From positions 1 through 48,450 of the forward strand of contig CAZIHR010000003.1 of NCBI GenBank assembly GCA_964538885.1: a stretch of 48,450 bases of DNA. Direction: 5' to 3'. Source of the stretch: JAPOPJ01 sp964538885 (GTDB taxonomy: Archaea; Thermoproteota; Nitrososphaeria; Nitrososphaerales; Nitrosopumilaceae). Positions 39,654 through 48,351 of the stretch are shown here, piece by piece. Every line of letters begins with the position of its first letter. The first letter of the stretch is position 1. A program made the position numbers and the translations under genes. The notes beneath the pieces are model-generated. The model had not been told where the DNA came from. It made no database searches and saw nothing but the letters and a program-made list of their open reading frames with translations.

Positions 39654-41003
39654 ATGACTTGGCAGGAATCAGCTTGGGATGAATCCCCGTCCCTCAAATC
39701 ATATACGCTTGCAAACTTTCGCACCTTACCATACATTCAGAAATTATCTGAGGAACAGCAGTTTGAGATGGAGGTGGTCGGGAACGTACTGCCATTTAAG
39801 GCAAATAATTACGTTATTGAACAGCTGATAAATTGGAACGACATCCCACATGACCCCATGTATGTATTGACTTTTCCACAAAAAGGGATGTTATTACCAC
39901 ACCATTATACCAAGATGGCCGACACCTTAAAGCGCACCTCTGACAAGCAAGAAATTGCAAAGGTTGCAAATGAGATTCGATTGGAGCTTAATCCACATCC
40001 GGCCGGGCAGATGGAGTTGAATGTGCCCACTTTATCTGATGGGACAAAGCTGTACGGCATGCAACACAAATACAAAGAGACGTGTCTCTTCTTTCCTAGT
40101 CAAAGTCAGACGTGTCATGCATATTGTAGTTTCTGTTTTAGGTGGCCACAATTTGTGGGAATGGATGATATGAAATTTGCCATGAGGGAAGGCGAGCAGC
40201 TCGTACAATATTTGATGGAGCATCCTGAAATTACCGATGTGCTGTTTACTGGAGGGGATCCGATGATTATGAAGGCAAAGATCTTTTCACAGTATGTAGA
40301 TACGTTGCTTGAAGCAATGCCTCCAAATCTCAAGACTATAAGAATTGGCACCAAGGCACTCTCTTATTGGCCGTACAAGTTTCTTACGGATGCGGATTCT
40401 GAAGAGATGTTGGCAACATTTACCAAAATAACGCAAAAAGGCATACATCTTGCAATTATGGCGCACTTTAATCATCACACTGAGTTATCCACAATATCAG
40501 TTATCGAAGCTATAAGATGCATTAGAGAGACCGGCGCACAAATTAGAACCCAATCTCCCTTACTTTCTCACATAAACGATGATGCTATAGTGTGGTCTGA
40601 GATGTGGAGAAGGCAGGTTCAGCTTGGTTGCATTCCCTACTACATGTTTGCAGTGAGAGATACGGGAGCACAACACTACTTTGGTGTGCCGCTTGTACGG
40701 GCTCATCAGATATTCCAAGATGCATATAAAACTGTCAGTGGACTTGGGAGGACTGTCAGGGGGCCTAGCATGTCTGCAACACCGGGAAAAGTACAGATAG
40801 ATGGCACCGCAGTAATTAATGGTAAAAGGGTCATCGTACTGCGATTCTTGCAGGGAAGAAATCCAGATTGGGTTCAAAAACCATTCTTTGCTCAATATGA
40901 TGAGAATGCCATATGGCTGGACGATCTCAAGCCTGCATTCTCTGAGAAATTCTTCTTTGAGGATGAATTGGAGCAGAAATATGGCGTCAAAATGACACAT
41001 TAG
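39654..41003 (+). CDS. kamA: Lysine 2,3-aminomutase-like radical SAM enzyme
   Basis: A 449-residue KamA family protein. The [4Fe-4S] motif is CHAYCSFCFRW (CxxxCxxC) at about residues 155-165; FTGGDPMIM follows, as in SAM-binding GGE/GGD loops, and RIGTKALSYWPYKF continues the barrel. The family converts L-lysine to beta-lysine, used by archaea as an osmolyte precursor, or acts on glutamate or other amino acids. I start at the ATG at 39654 (MTWQESAWD); the frame is open 48 bases upstream. No acetyltransferase (ablB) is adjacent, and the PLP lysine environment could not be confirmed, so the substrate is open. It is followed by an unusual second glutamine synthetase. Confidence 0.85.
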   Translation: MTWQESAWDESPSLKSYTLANFRTLPYIQKLSEEQQFEMEVVGNVLPFKANNYVIEQLINWNDIPHDPMYVLTFPQKGMLLPHHYTKMADTLKRTSDKQEIAKVANEIRLELNPHPAGQMELNVPTLSDGTKLYGMQHKYKETCLFFPSQSQTCHAYCSFCFRWPQFVGMDDMKFAMREGEQLVQYLMEHPEITDVLFTGGDPMIMKAKIFSQYVDTLLEAMPPNLKTIRIGTKALSYWPYKFLTDADSEEMLATFTKITQKGIHLAIMAHFNHHTELSTISVIEAIRCIRETGAQIRTQSPLLSHINDDAIVWSEMWRRQVQLGCIPYYMFAVRDTGAQHYFGVPLVRAHQIFQDAYKTVSGLGRTVRGPSMSATPGKVQIDGTAVINGKRVIVLRFLQGRNPDWVQKPFFAQYDENAIWLDDLKPAFSEKFFFEDELEQKYGVKMTH

Positions 41004-41073
41004 GCATATTGTACCATATAGCTAAAACAATCTCACTTTGGCAATTTAGTAATTTTTAGTAGAATGGTATCTG

Positions 41074-42519
41074 TTGAATATACAGCAGATACTTGATGTT
41101 ATCGATGATGGAAAGATCGCGTTTCTTGATTTCTGGTTTGTCGACATATTTGGTGAATTGCATAATGTAGGCATGCCAAGCTATGCCATAAATCAAGATA
41201 GCTTTACTACGGGACTGGAAAAATTGGATGCAAGCTCCATTGTCGGCTTTAAATCGGTCAACAACTCTGATATGATTTTAAAGCCGGATCCGGACACATT
41301 CAAAATTTTACCGACTGATTATGATCCTGGGAACCGTAAGAATGCACGAATCTTTTGTGATTTGTATGATGGTAGTACGGATGAATCAGCTAGGTATAAT
41401 CGCGACTCGAGAGGTATTGTGCTTAAATCATCCAAAAAGCTGCGCGAGTTTGGATTCACTCATACAAACTGGGGACCTGAGATAGAATTCTTTGTATTTG
41501 ATACTATTAACGTGTATCCGTCTCCATATGCTGCAACTCATTCGTATGGGGGCTCGGGTTATTCTATAGAGTCCAAAGAGTCTCCGTGGGCCAAGGGGAA
41601 TGTCAGCACGGCAATTGATATCAAGGAGGGGTACTATCCGTCCCAACCCAAAGATACGTTGGAGGGATTCAGGAAGGATGTATGCGATGATCTTTATCAT
41701 CATTTTGGAATTCAGATAGAGGCAGAGCACCATGAGGTGGCCACATCCGGCCAATGTGAGATTAATTTGGTGTATAGTGATATGATGAATATGGCAGATA
41801 ATGTGATTGCAGTAAAAAATTTGGTCAAAGTAAAGGCAAAGCGGAAAAATAAGGTGGCGACATTCATGCCAAAGCCCATCTTTGGGGATAATGCTTCTGC
41901 AATGCATACACATCAGAGTGTGTGGAATGGAGAATCAAATGTCATGTATGATAAGGATGATGATGTGGCTCAGCTGAGCCAGACTGGAAGATACTATGTG
42001 GGCGGCATTCTAAGTCATGCATCTGCATTGTGTGCTATTTCAAATCCCACCACCAACTCTTACAAACGGCTTGTTCCAGGCTTTGAAGCTCCGGTTAATG
42101 TGTGCTGGGGGCTTGGCAACAGGTCTGCCGCAATACGAATTCCCATGTATAATAGGAATCAGGAGAAAAGCAAGCGAATCGAATACCGGGTGCCTGATCC
42201 CACCTCAAATATCTATCTACTAGAGTCTGCATTACTGCTTGCAGGACTAGATGGAATTAGACGCAAGATTGATCCCGGTGATCCTGTAAGAGAAAATGTA
42301 TACAAGTTGTCACCAGAGAAAAAACGCGAGTACAATATTGGCTCTCTACCTGTATCTCTGAAAGGGGCACTTGACTCTCTTACAAGTGATTGTGATTTTC
42401 TTGAGGAGGTATTTACTAAGGACTTTCTTGATGTGTACGTTGAGCTAAAATATAAGGAATATACAGCATTTGCGCAGACTCCGACTGCCTGGGAGGTTTC
42501 TATGTATGCAGATGCCTGA
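41074..42519 (+). CDS. Divergent glutamine synthetase paralog
   Basis: A 481-residue GSI-fold enzyme, about as long as the main copy at 23837-25297 but clearly different. Core motifs are kept: WGPEIEFFVFD, HHEVATSGQCEIN, MHTHQSVWNG, NPTTNSYKRLVPGFEAP, WGLGNRSAAIRIP and EYRVPDPTSNIYLL. It differs at the C-terminus (AFAQTPTAWEVSMYADA in place of HPHEFYLYFDV) and in the loop before MHTHQS, where ASA replaces GSG. Activity as glutamine synthetase, or as a gamma-glutamyl ligase for an amine, is possible. The start is TTG at 41074. Its TGA overlaps by one base the ATG of the next gene, so the two are coupled. Confidence 0.87.
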   Translation: MNIQQILDVIDDGKIAFLDFWFVDIFGELHNVGMPSYAINQDSFTTGLEKLDASSIVGFKSVNNSDMILKPDPDTFKILPTDYDPGNRKNARIFCDLYDGSTDESARYNRDSRGIVLKSSKKLREFGFTHTNWGPEIEFFVFDTINVYPSPYAATHSYGGSGYSIESKESPWAKGNVSTAIDIKEGYYPSQPKDTLEGFRKDVCDDLYHHFGIQIEAEHHEVATSGQCEINLVYSDMMNMADNVIAVKNLVKVKAKRKNKVATFMPKPIFGDNASAMHTHQSVWNGESNVMYDKDDDVAQLSQTGRYYVGGILSHASALCAISNPTTNSYKRLVPGFEAPVNVCWGLGNRSAAIRIPMYNRNQEKSKRIEYRVPDPTSNIYLLESALLLAGLDGIRRKIDPGDPVRENVYKLSPEKKREYNIGSLPVSLKGALDSLTSDCDFLEEVFTKDFLDVYVELKYKEYTAFAQTPTAWEVSMYADA

Positions 42520-43175
42520 TGAAAGCTTTTAAAATCCATACTAGGGGGTTTTCACTGATGTCGAGTATGCTGCTTGTATTGTTATTTTTTGGGGTTGTGG
42601 GTACGGCATATGGGCATACGGTTGACTCTGTTGATAGGTATAGGTTGGAGATCGGTTGGATGAACGAGCCAGTAGTGTCAAATGAGACCAATGCCATTGA
42701 ACTGTACGTTAGTGAATTAGAGCCTAATTTGAGTTTAGAGGAGCAACAATTCACAAATGGCATTGTAGGATTGGAGGATACATTAAAGATCGAGCTAGTT
42801 TACAAAAGTGAAAAGATAATTCTGCCGGTATCACCTGATCACAATATAGAGGGGAAATACTATGGGTTTGTAAATCCCACAGTATCTGGGTTTTATCAGG
42901 CAAATGTATTGGGTGTGATAAATGATACTCCGATTAGTTTGTCAATGCATCCTCCTAAAGTGGAAGAGCGCACCTTTATTGAATTTCCGGAACCCGCAGA
43001 TATTACAGTAACTCAAATTATAGATGGTCATACGGCACTAATTGAAGATATACATGAGATAAAAGAGTCGGTAGCAAATTTAAATGGAAAATCTGATATG
43101 AGTTATGTCGGTATAATTTTGGGTGTTGCAGGTGTTGTAGTTGCGACTATAGCTATTTCTCGTACGAGAAGTTAG
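42519..43175 (+). CDS. Secreted, membrane-anchored protein with possible N-terminal His
   Basis: A 218-residue protein with a signal peptide (SSMLLVLLFFGVVGTAYG) and a C-terminal transmembrane helix (YVGIILGVAGVVVATIAI) with a basic end. If signal peptidase cuts after AYG, the mature protein starts HTVDSVDRYRLEIGW. The next 110 residues are beta-rich and Ig/CopC-like, and a helical linker (IEDIHEIKESVANL) leads to the anchor. An N-terminal His would allow a copper-binding amino-terminal site as in CopC or LPMO-like proteins, but the second ligand is not evident. It follows the GS paralog with a one-base overlap. Function unknown. Confidence 0.7.
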   Translation: MKAFKIHTRGFSLMSSMLLVLLFFGVVGTAYGHTVDSVDRYRLEIGWMNEPVVSNETNAIELYVSELEPNLSLEEQQFTNGIVGLEDTLKIELVYKSEKIILPVSPDHNIEGKYYGFVNPTVSGFYQANVLGVINDTPISLSMHPPKVEERTFIEFPEPADITVTQIIDGHTALIEDIHEIKESVANLNGKSDMSYVGIILGVAGVVVATIAISRTRS

Positions 43176-43363
43176 TTCGTGTTTTGGAATTGTTTTGTGA
43201 TATATGTTTTAGTAATTATACCATAATAGAGTTTGCCAGAATGTGGTTTATTATGTGATTTTCTTGATTGGAGAATGACATTACAAAAGATGCGTGACAT
43301 TATGGTGTCAATTTTTAGTTGATTGTGCATAAACTTTAATGCCAAACATAAGACGATATTGCA

Positions 43364-46015
43364 ATGCAATTATCCCAAGAACAACAGGACATCATAAACG
43401 CCAAAACCAACACAATTGTAGTCGCAAATCCAGGAACTGGAAAGACCACCACTCTTGCATTCAAGGTGCTTAAATTACTCGATGACGGAGTGAATCCAGA
43501 CAATATTCTTTGCATCACATTTACAACTAAAGCCAAGAAAGAGATGTTTGAAACGATTCATTGTTATGGAAAAGGAAAATTTACTGATGCCAAGCTTTTA
43601 CGAGTCAACATACACACATTCCACAGCTATGCTCACAGCTATCTTGTTGAAAAGGGCCTGATGTCCGATAAAGTTGTCGAAAATGACTTTCTGCAATTCT
43701 CCATTCTCAACAGCTTTGAAAGAACTCATGCATTGAACTATTCAAAAAAATACATTATTACAGATATGGTGCCAAATACTGCAAGTGCTCTTGCATACAT
43801 CAAGACATTTGGAATAACTCCAGATGACATTGACATTCAATCAGCTAGTGCCATTTTAGAAGAAAACCATACCAGCACGACATACTCTGTGGAGGAAGCC
43901 AAGGCATTTTTAGAATATTTTGTGCAGGCTTATCGTGACTATGAACAGTCAAAGGCCGACATGGATTATTCAGATATGCTTTTGACTTTTATTAAAAAAT
44001 TTCAGGGCGAGAAATTTGAATATGTTTTGGTTGACGAGATGCAAGACATGAATGGAATTGAAACTGAGATTGTAAGGCTGGTTGCAAAAAATCTATTTCT
44101 GGTCGGGGACCCCAAACAAGCAATCTTTGGATTTCAAGGCGGTTCGATAAAAAACTTTACAAAGTTTGCAGACTCGTGTAATACTGTATTTCTTTCAGCA
44201 AACATGAGAAGCACACTGCAGATTTTGGACTATTCGAAGAGCTATTTTCTCAGATCTGTCAAAGATGCGGCTGGATTCAGCAAAGAACTTGACAATTTTA
44301 ATTCATCAAAGACCGGCGACATGCCCCAAATTATAGCAACTGCTGCCCCACTTTCTACAATTTTGAATATAATTGAGAAAAACTCAGAAGGTACAATTGG
44401 AATCATCACAAGGACCAATGTGCAGATAGAAGAGATAGCACAATTTCTTGATCTCAATAGTATAGAATACTCTACTACATCCTCACCTGCAACTACAGCC
44501 GCTGCAAAAGACGAGATATGCAGATTTCTCAGAGGATTACTAAATGATAGACCAGAAGACATGATCTTGGCAGCATTTACAGTATTTTCTCCATATACAC
44601 TCAAGGAGGCATTTGAGTTTTCTAGAGCATTCAAGTCTGATCGAGTACCAGACGGAATTAAACTCTGGAAGTGTGATCTACAAAGACGTAATCTTGACAA
44701 TCTGTTTGATGAGGTCATATTGCCGATATCAATTTCAAGAGGTCCAGAATGGTTTACTGCCTCTATATCTGTAAAACAAAAGATTGACAAATATCTTACA
44801 TTTGATACTCTCACGCTAGACGGACTGCTTGATTATATTATGGTGGGGCAAGAGTCCCGCATCGAACAGAATACGAAATCAAAGATAACACTGACTACGG
44901 TCCATAAAGCAAAAGGACGAGATTTTGATGTGGTGATATATGTTCCAAGCGCTGCAAAACGTATCAGATTTGTCGATGGTATAGCAAAGTCGATTCTTAT
45001 TTCACATGGCATTGGTATGTGGGACGAGCTGGAGGAAGAGTCCCTGCGGGCAGACTTTGTTGCATTTACTAGAGCAAAGGAGAATCTTGTAGTCATTACA
45101 GATACAAAAAAGATACAAAACTATCATGTGGAAGGCCTCTCAGAGTTGAAGTTGGACGATTCTGTGGACGAGTCAGTACCAACACGACTAAATCACAGAC
45201 TCTCTGAAGCATACTCGCTGTTTGTTGCAGGTAAGCAATCAGATGCTGCCGCACTACTACAGCAACAAGATCCGTGGCTCCGAGATCTCATCACAGATTA
45301 TTTTGAGAATCTTGACCATCTTTCATATTCCAGTATAAAGGAAGACCCTTACGAGTTTCTACAGTATGATATCGTCAATATTCCACATTATTCTGTTGGT
45401 ATGGAGTTTGGCAGTGATGTACACGCGGCCATGCGATTAGTTTTGGGAAATCCAGCCGAGTTTGATCGCATAAAAAATGACAAGATAAAGAGAGCTGTAC
45501 AAAACGGACTTGATGCAATAAATGATCTAAAAAGAGACTATTCTGGACTGGAGCTCCATCATTCTGAGATGCAACTAGATGTTCCACTTGGCGTCATGAC
45601 AGAATGGGACGGCGAAGATATGACGTTTACAGGATATATTGACACCATATTCAAGCACGACAACGGATACCTGATTGTAGATTACAAGACTGATAAAAAG
45701 GCAACCTACACATCAGCGCACAGAAAGCAGATTGCAGCATACAGGAGGATGTTTGCAAAATTCAACGATATACCTGAGGAGAAGATAGACTGTTGTATAA
45801 TTTACTTGGCACTAAGAGGTGGCATCAACACAGACAAGGTTGATCGGGACACTGCCACTGTGGCAGCACAATCATATACTGTATTCGAAAAGCGCTTACA
45901 AAAGTTACTACAGTGGAAACAGAATCCATCTTTATTCATTGATGCTCTGCTAAATCATAATTGCACGGATACATTATTTCTGGCAGTACGAAATATGCTT
46001 GATCAGAAGGTGTAA
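43364..46015 (+). CDS. UvrD/Rep-type helicase fused to a RecB-like nuclease
   Basis: An 883-residue superfamily 1 helicase. Motif I ANPGTGKTT is at 21-29, motif II VLVDEMQDMNG at about 220-230, motif III VGDPKQAIFGFQGG at 245-258, motif V TVHKAKGRDFDVVIY near 510-525 and motif VI VAFTRAKENLVV near 565. After a linker, residues 680-800 form a PD-(D/E)xK nuclease with GSDVHAAMR, MTFTGYIDTI and VDYKTDKK: the H, D and DYK residues of RecB/AddB/Cas4-type nucleases are all there. No iron-sulfur cysteine set (as in AddB or Cas4) is seen around it. The domain order is that of AddA/RecB, thus a DNA end resection enzyme. It lies 200 bases upstream of cas4-cas1, which may be meaningful because bacterial RecBCD/AddAB supply spacers. 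Confidence 0.88.
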   Translation: MQLSQEQQDIINAKTNTIVVANPGTGKTTTLAFKVLKLLDDGVNPDNILCITFTTKAKKEMFETIHCYGKGKFTDAKLLRVNIHTFHSYAHSYLVEKGLMSDKVVENDFLQFSILNSFERTHALNYSKKYIITDMVPNTASALAYIKTFGITPDDIDIQSASAILEENHTSTTYSVEEAKAFLEYFVQAYRDYEQSKADMDYSDMLLTFIKKFQGEKFEYVLVDEMQDMNGIETEIVRLVAKNLFLVGDPKQAIFGFQGGSIKNFTKFADSCNTVFLSANMRSTLQILDYSKSYFLRSVKDAAGFSKELDNFNSSKTGDMPQIIATAAPLSTILNIIEKNSEGTIGIITRTNVQIEEIAQFLDLNSIEYSTTSSPATTAAAKDEICRFLRGLLNDRPEDMILAAFTVFSPYTLKEAFEFSRAFKSDRVPDGIKLWKCDLQRRNLDNLFDEVILPISISRGPEWFTASISVKQKIDKYLTFDTLTLDGLLDYIMVGQESRIEQNTKSKITLTTVHKAKGRDFDVVIYVPSAAKRIRFVDGIAKSILISHGIGMWDELEEESLRADFVAFTRAKENLVVITDTKKIQNYHVEGLSELKLDDSVDESVPTRLNHRLSEAYSLFVAGKQSDAAALLQQQDPWLRDLITDYFENLDHLSYSSIKEDPYEFLQYDIVNIPHYSVGMEFGSDVHAAMRLVLGNPAEFDRIKNDKIKRAVQNGLDAINDLKRDYSGLELHHSEMQLDVPLGVMTEWDGEDMTFTGYIDTIFKHDNGYLIVDYKTDKKATYTSAHRKQIAAYRRMFAKFNDIPEEKIDCCIIYLALRGGINTDKVDRDTATVAAQSYTVFEKRLQKLLQWKQNPSLFIDALLNHNCTDTLFLAVRNMLDQKV

Positions 46016-46222
46016 AAGATATAATTAGTATTTTGCAGGTGACGTTTGTGTATTGTATCAGTCAAACTATAATATTTGAGATCAATAACAATGGTTTTAC
46101 TGTGTATGTTTTTCTTCAGAGAAACGCGTCATATCTACAAGGACATCAAGTCATATGAGCTAAGCTAAAACAATAAATGGTTTTACATAACTTGAATTAT
46201 AAGTTTTTGTGAAGATACGTAC

Positions 46223-47884
46223 ATGCCTGAACATGATAGCAACATGTTGATTCCGGTAAGAATGCTTGCACAGTTTGTATACTGCAAGCGCCTAGCATAT
46301 CTGGAATGGGTACAGGGCGAGTTTGAGTACAATGAAGAGGTGGTGGAGGGGAAATATGCACACAGAGTGGTGGACAAGAAATCAGGTACAAGTAAGATGA
46401 GACAGAGTGATGCAGAGAAGATACATGCTAGATCGGTCATGCTTTCAGACGCAGAGTTGGGCCTGATAGCAAAAATGGATTTGTTGGAATTAAAAGGCCG
46501 CGCTGCAACTCCTATAGAATACAAGCGCGGCAAAGTACCAGATAGCGAATCAATATACAAAGATCATGTTGTCCAAGTATGTGCCCAAGGATTATTACTG
46601 CGCGCCAATGGATACGAGTCTACCAAAGGAATCATATATTATGTGTCATCCAAGCAAAGAGTAGAAGTAAAGTTTGACGATCAAGCAATAGCCATCACAT
46701 TACAGATGATTTCCGATCTGAAAGAGATTGCAAGGATGGACAAGCTACCAGCTCCACTAGTTGACAGCCCAAAATGCCACCGATGTTCGCTGGTGGGAAT
46801 CTGTCTTCCCGATGAAACAAACATGCTTGCAGGTCACGGGGTGCACATTAACAAGGACCATGTCAGGAGAATGTATCCGGCAAGAAAGGATTCTGTACCA
46901 GTATATGTACAAGAACAGGGTGCATACGTGTCAAAGTCGGGGGACTGTATCGACATCAAGATGGAAGGTAAAAGCATGAAGAAGATCAAGATGATAGATA
47001 TATCTGAACTTACGATATTCGGGAACGTGCAGGTTACAACCCAGACTATCCGTGAACTGTGCAGTAGGAACATTCCAATTTGCTATATGACGTATGGTGG
47101 GTGGTTTAGTGGGATGACTGTGGGTACAGGCAGCAAGAATGTCGATCTGAGAATACATCAGTACAGAAAATACGAGAAGATGGGTTCCTCCATGCAGATT
47201 GCTCGTGAGATTGTTTTTGCAAAGATAAAGAACTGTGCCACCATGCTACGCAGAAATCACAAATCCCCGCCAGCCGACAAAATGGATGAACTTGATAGAT
47301 TGGCAGAAAAGGCACGTTCTACCAAGCAATATCAGATACTTCTTGGGGTGGAGGGAATGGCCGCTAGGGTATATTTTTCGGAATTTTCGGGAATGATAAA
47401 GACAGAGCAGTTCGGCTTTGATTTTACGGGAAGAAACAGGAGACCACCGAGAGATCCTGTAAATGCAATTCTCTCGTTTTTGTATTCGTTGCTGACTAGG
47501 CAGGCAATGACTACAGTAGACGTGGTGGGATTTGATCCATATCTGGGATTTTTGCACAGACCAAAGTATGGCAAGCCGGCACTTGCGCTAGACTTGATAG
47601 AGGAGTTTAGACCGATCGTGGCAGACTCTGTATGCCTCACACTCATAAATGGAGGTGGGATTTCAGAGTCTGATTTTATAAAGACAGGATTTGGGACAAA
47701 TATGACTAGTAGTGGAAGGCGTAGCGTCATAACTGCCTATGAGAACCGCATGGATTCTACAATAACCCACCCTTTTTTAGGCTATTCAGCAAGTTATAGG
47801 AGAGTGATGGAGACGCAAGCAAGGCTTCTTTCTAGGAACATATTGGATGAGATTCCTGCATATCCAGCATTTAGGACGAGATGA
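46223..47884 (+). CDS. cas4-cas1: Cas4-Cas1 fusion, CRISPR adaptation nuclease/integrase
   Basis: A 553-residue fusion. Residues 1-205 are Cas4: an N-terminal Cys in FVYCKRLAYLEW (C21), the RecB-type nuclease motifs KMDLLE and PIEYKRG with a following Gln helix (VVQVCAQGLLL), then CHRC...C near 188-197 to complete the iron-sulfur cluster set. From about 210 the Cas1 integrase begins (VYVQEQGAYV). It has the metal ligands E (LLGVEGMAARVYF, about residue 376), H (GFLHRPKYGKPALALDLIEEF, about 444) and D in that same helix segment. Cas4 selects and trims prespacers with the right PAM; Cas1 with Cas2 inserts them. Fused Cas4-Cas1 is known from type I-G (formerly I-U) and V-B systems. Start ATG 46223, cas2 4 bases after the stop. 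Confidence 0.95.
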   Translation: MPEHDSNMLIPVRMLAQFVYCKRLAYLEWVQGEFEYNEEVVEGKYAHRVVDKKSGTSKMRQSDAEKIHARSVMLSDAELGLIAKMDLLELKGRAATPIEYKRGKVPDSESIYKDHVVQVCAQGLLLRANGYESTKGIIYYVSSKQRVEVKFDDQAIAITLQMISDLKEIARMDKLPAPLVDSPKCHRCSLVGICLPDETNMLAGHGVHINKDHVRRMYPARKDSVPVYVQEQGAYVSKSGDCIDIKMEGKSMKKIKMIDISELTIFGNVQVTTQTIRELCSRNIPICYMTYGGWFSGMTVGTGSKNVDLRIHQYRKYEKMGSSMQIAREIVFAKIKNCATMLRRNHKSPPADKMDELDRLAEKARSTKQYQILLGVEGMAARVYFSEFSGMIKTEQFGFDFTGRNRRPPRDPVNAILSFLYSLLTRQAMTTVDVVGFDPYLGFLHRPKYGKPALALDLIEEFRPIVADSVCLTLINGGGISESDFIKTGFGTNMTSSGRRSVITAYENRMDSTITHPFLGYSASYRRVMETQARLLSRNILDEIPAYPAFRTR

Positions 47885-47888
47885 TGTG

Positions 47889-48176
47889 ATGCGTAATAGG
47901 TATTTTGTCTGTTATGATGTGCGGGATCCACAGAGGCTTGTTAGGACATACAAGAAGATGAGAGGGTATGGAGATCCCATACAGTATTCTGTGTTTATGT
48001 GTAATCTAAATGGAAAGGAGTTGATATACATGAAGGAGGATCTAGGGGCAATTTTGAACTTGGCAATGGATAGATTCGTAATAATTAATACGGGGCCCGA
48101 AGAAACTAGTATGAAAAACGTCGAGACGATGGGTATGTCGCTTGATATGGAAAGGGAGGCGACCATAGTAGTATGA
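47889..48176 (+). CDS. cas2: Cas2
   Basis: The small partner that bridges two Cas1 dimers during spacer insertion, 95 residues. It begins MRNRYFVCYDVRDPQRLVR, the typical ferredoxin-like Cas2 start with the DVRD motif that follows the first strand. GYGDPIQYSVFMCNLNG continues the fold, and the end VIINTGP and REATIVV match the last strands. The ATG at 47889 was chosen because family members begin just before the YxVxYDV strand; the frame is open another 14 codons upstream inside cas4-cas1. Confidence 0.94.
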   Translation: MRNRYFVCYDVRDPQRLVRTYKKMRGYGDPIQYSVFMCNLNGKELIYMKEDLGAILNLAMDRFVIINTGPEETSMKNVETMGMSLDMEREATIVV

Positions 48177-48351
48177 AATGTTTGCGAGAGCAGATGTCCC
48201 GTGGCCTACATGCTGAGGCACTCGCAGATGTTTATATTGTGATGGAGTGTAAGGGATACCAGTATGATAAATGTGGAGGAGATTCGAACATGCAATGGAA
48301 AAAGTCGCTAGGAAGCAGCATGCTCCTAACGAACATCGTCAATAGTACAGT
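48177..48351 (+). promoter_or_regulatory. CRISPR leader
   Basis: 175 bases between the cas2 stop and the first repeat with no convincing gene. The side next to cas1-cas2 is the expected integration end, so this is taken as the leader. A GATTCGAAC at about 48285 looks like a T-loop of tRNA on the minus strand but has no stems around it. Confidence 0.65.

Noticed and set aside
48270..48300. GATTCGAAC resembling a minus-strand tRNA T-loop in the CRISPR leader
   Set aside because: Neither a T-stem nor an acceptor or anticodon arm can be paired around it.
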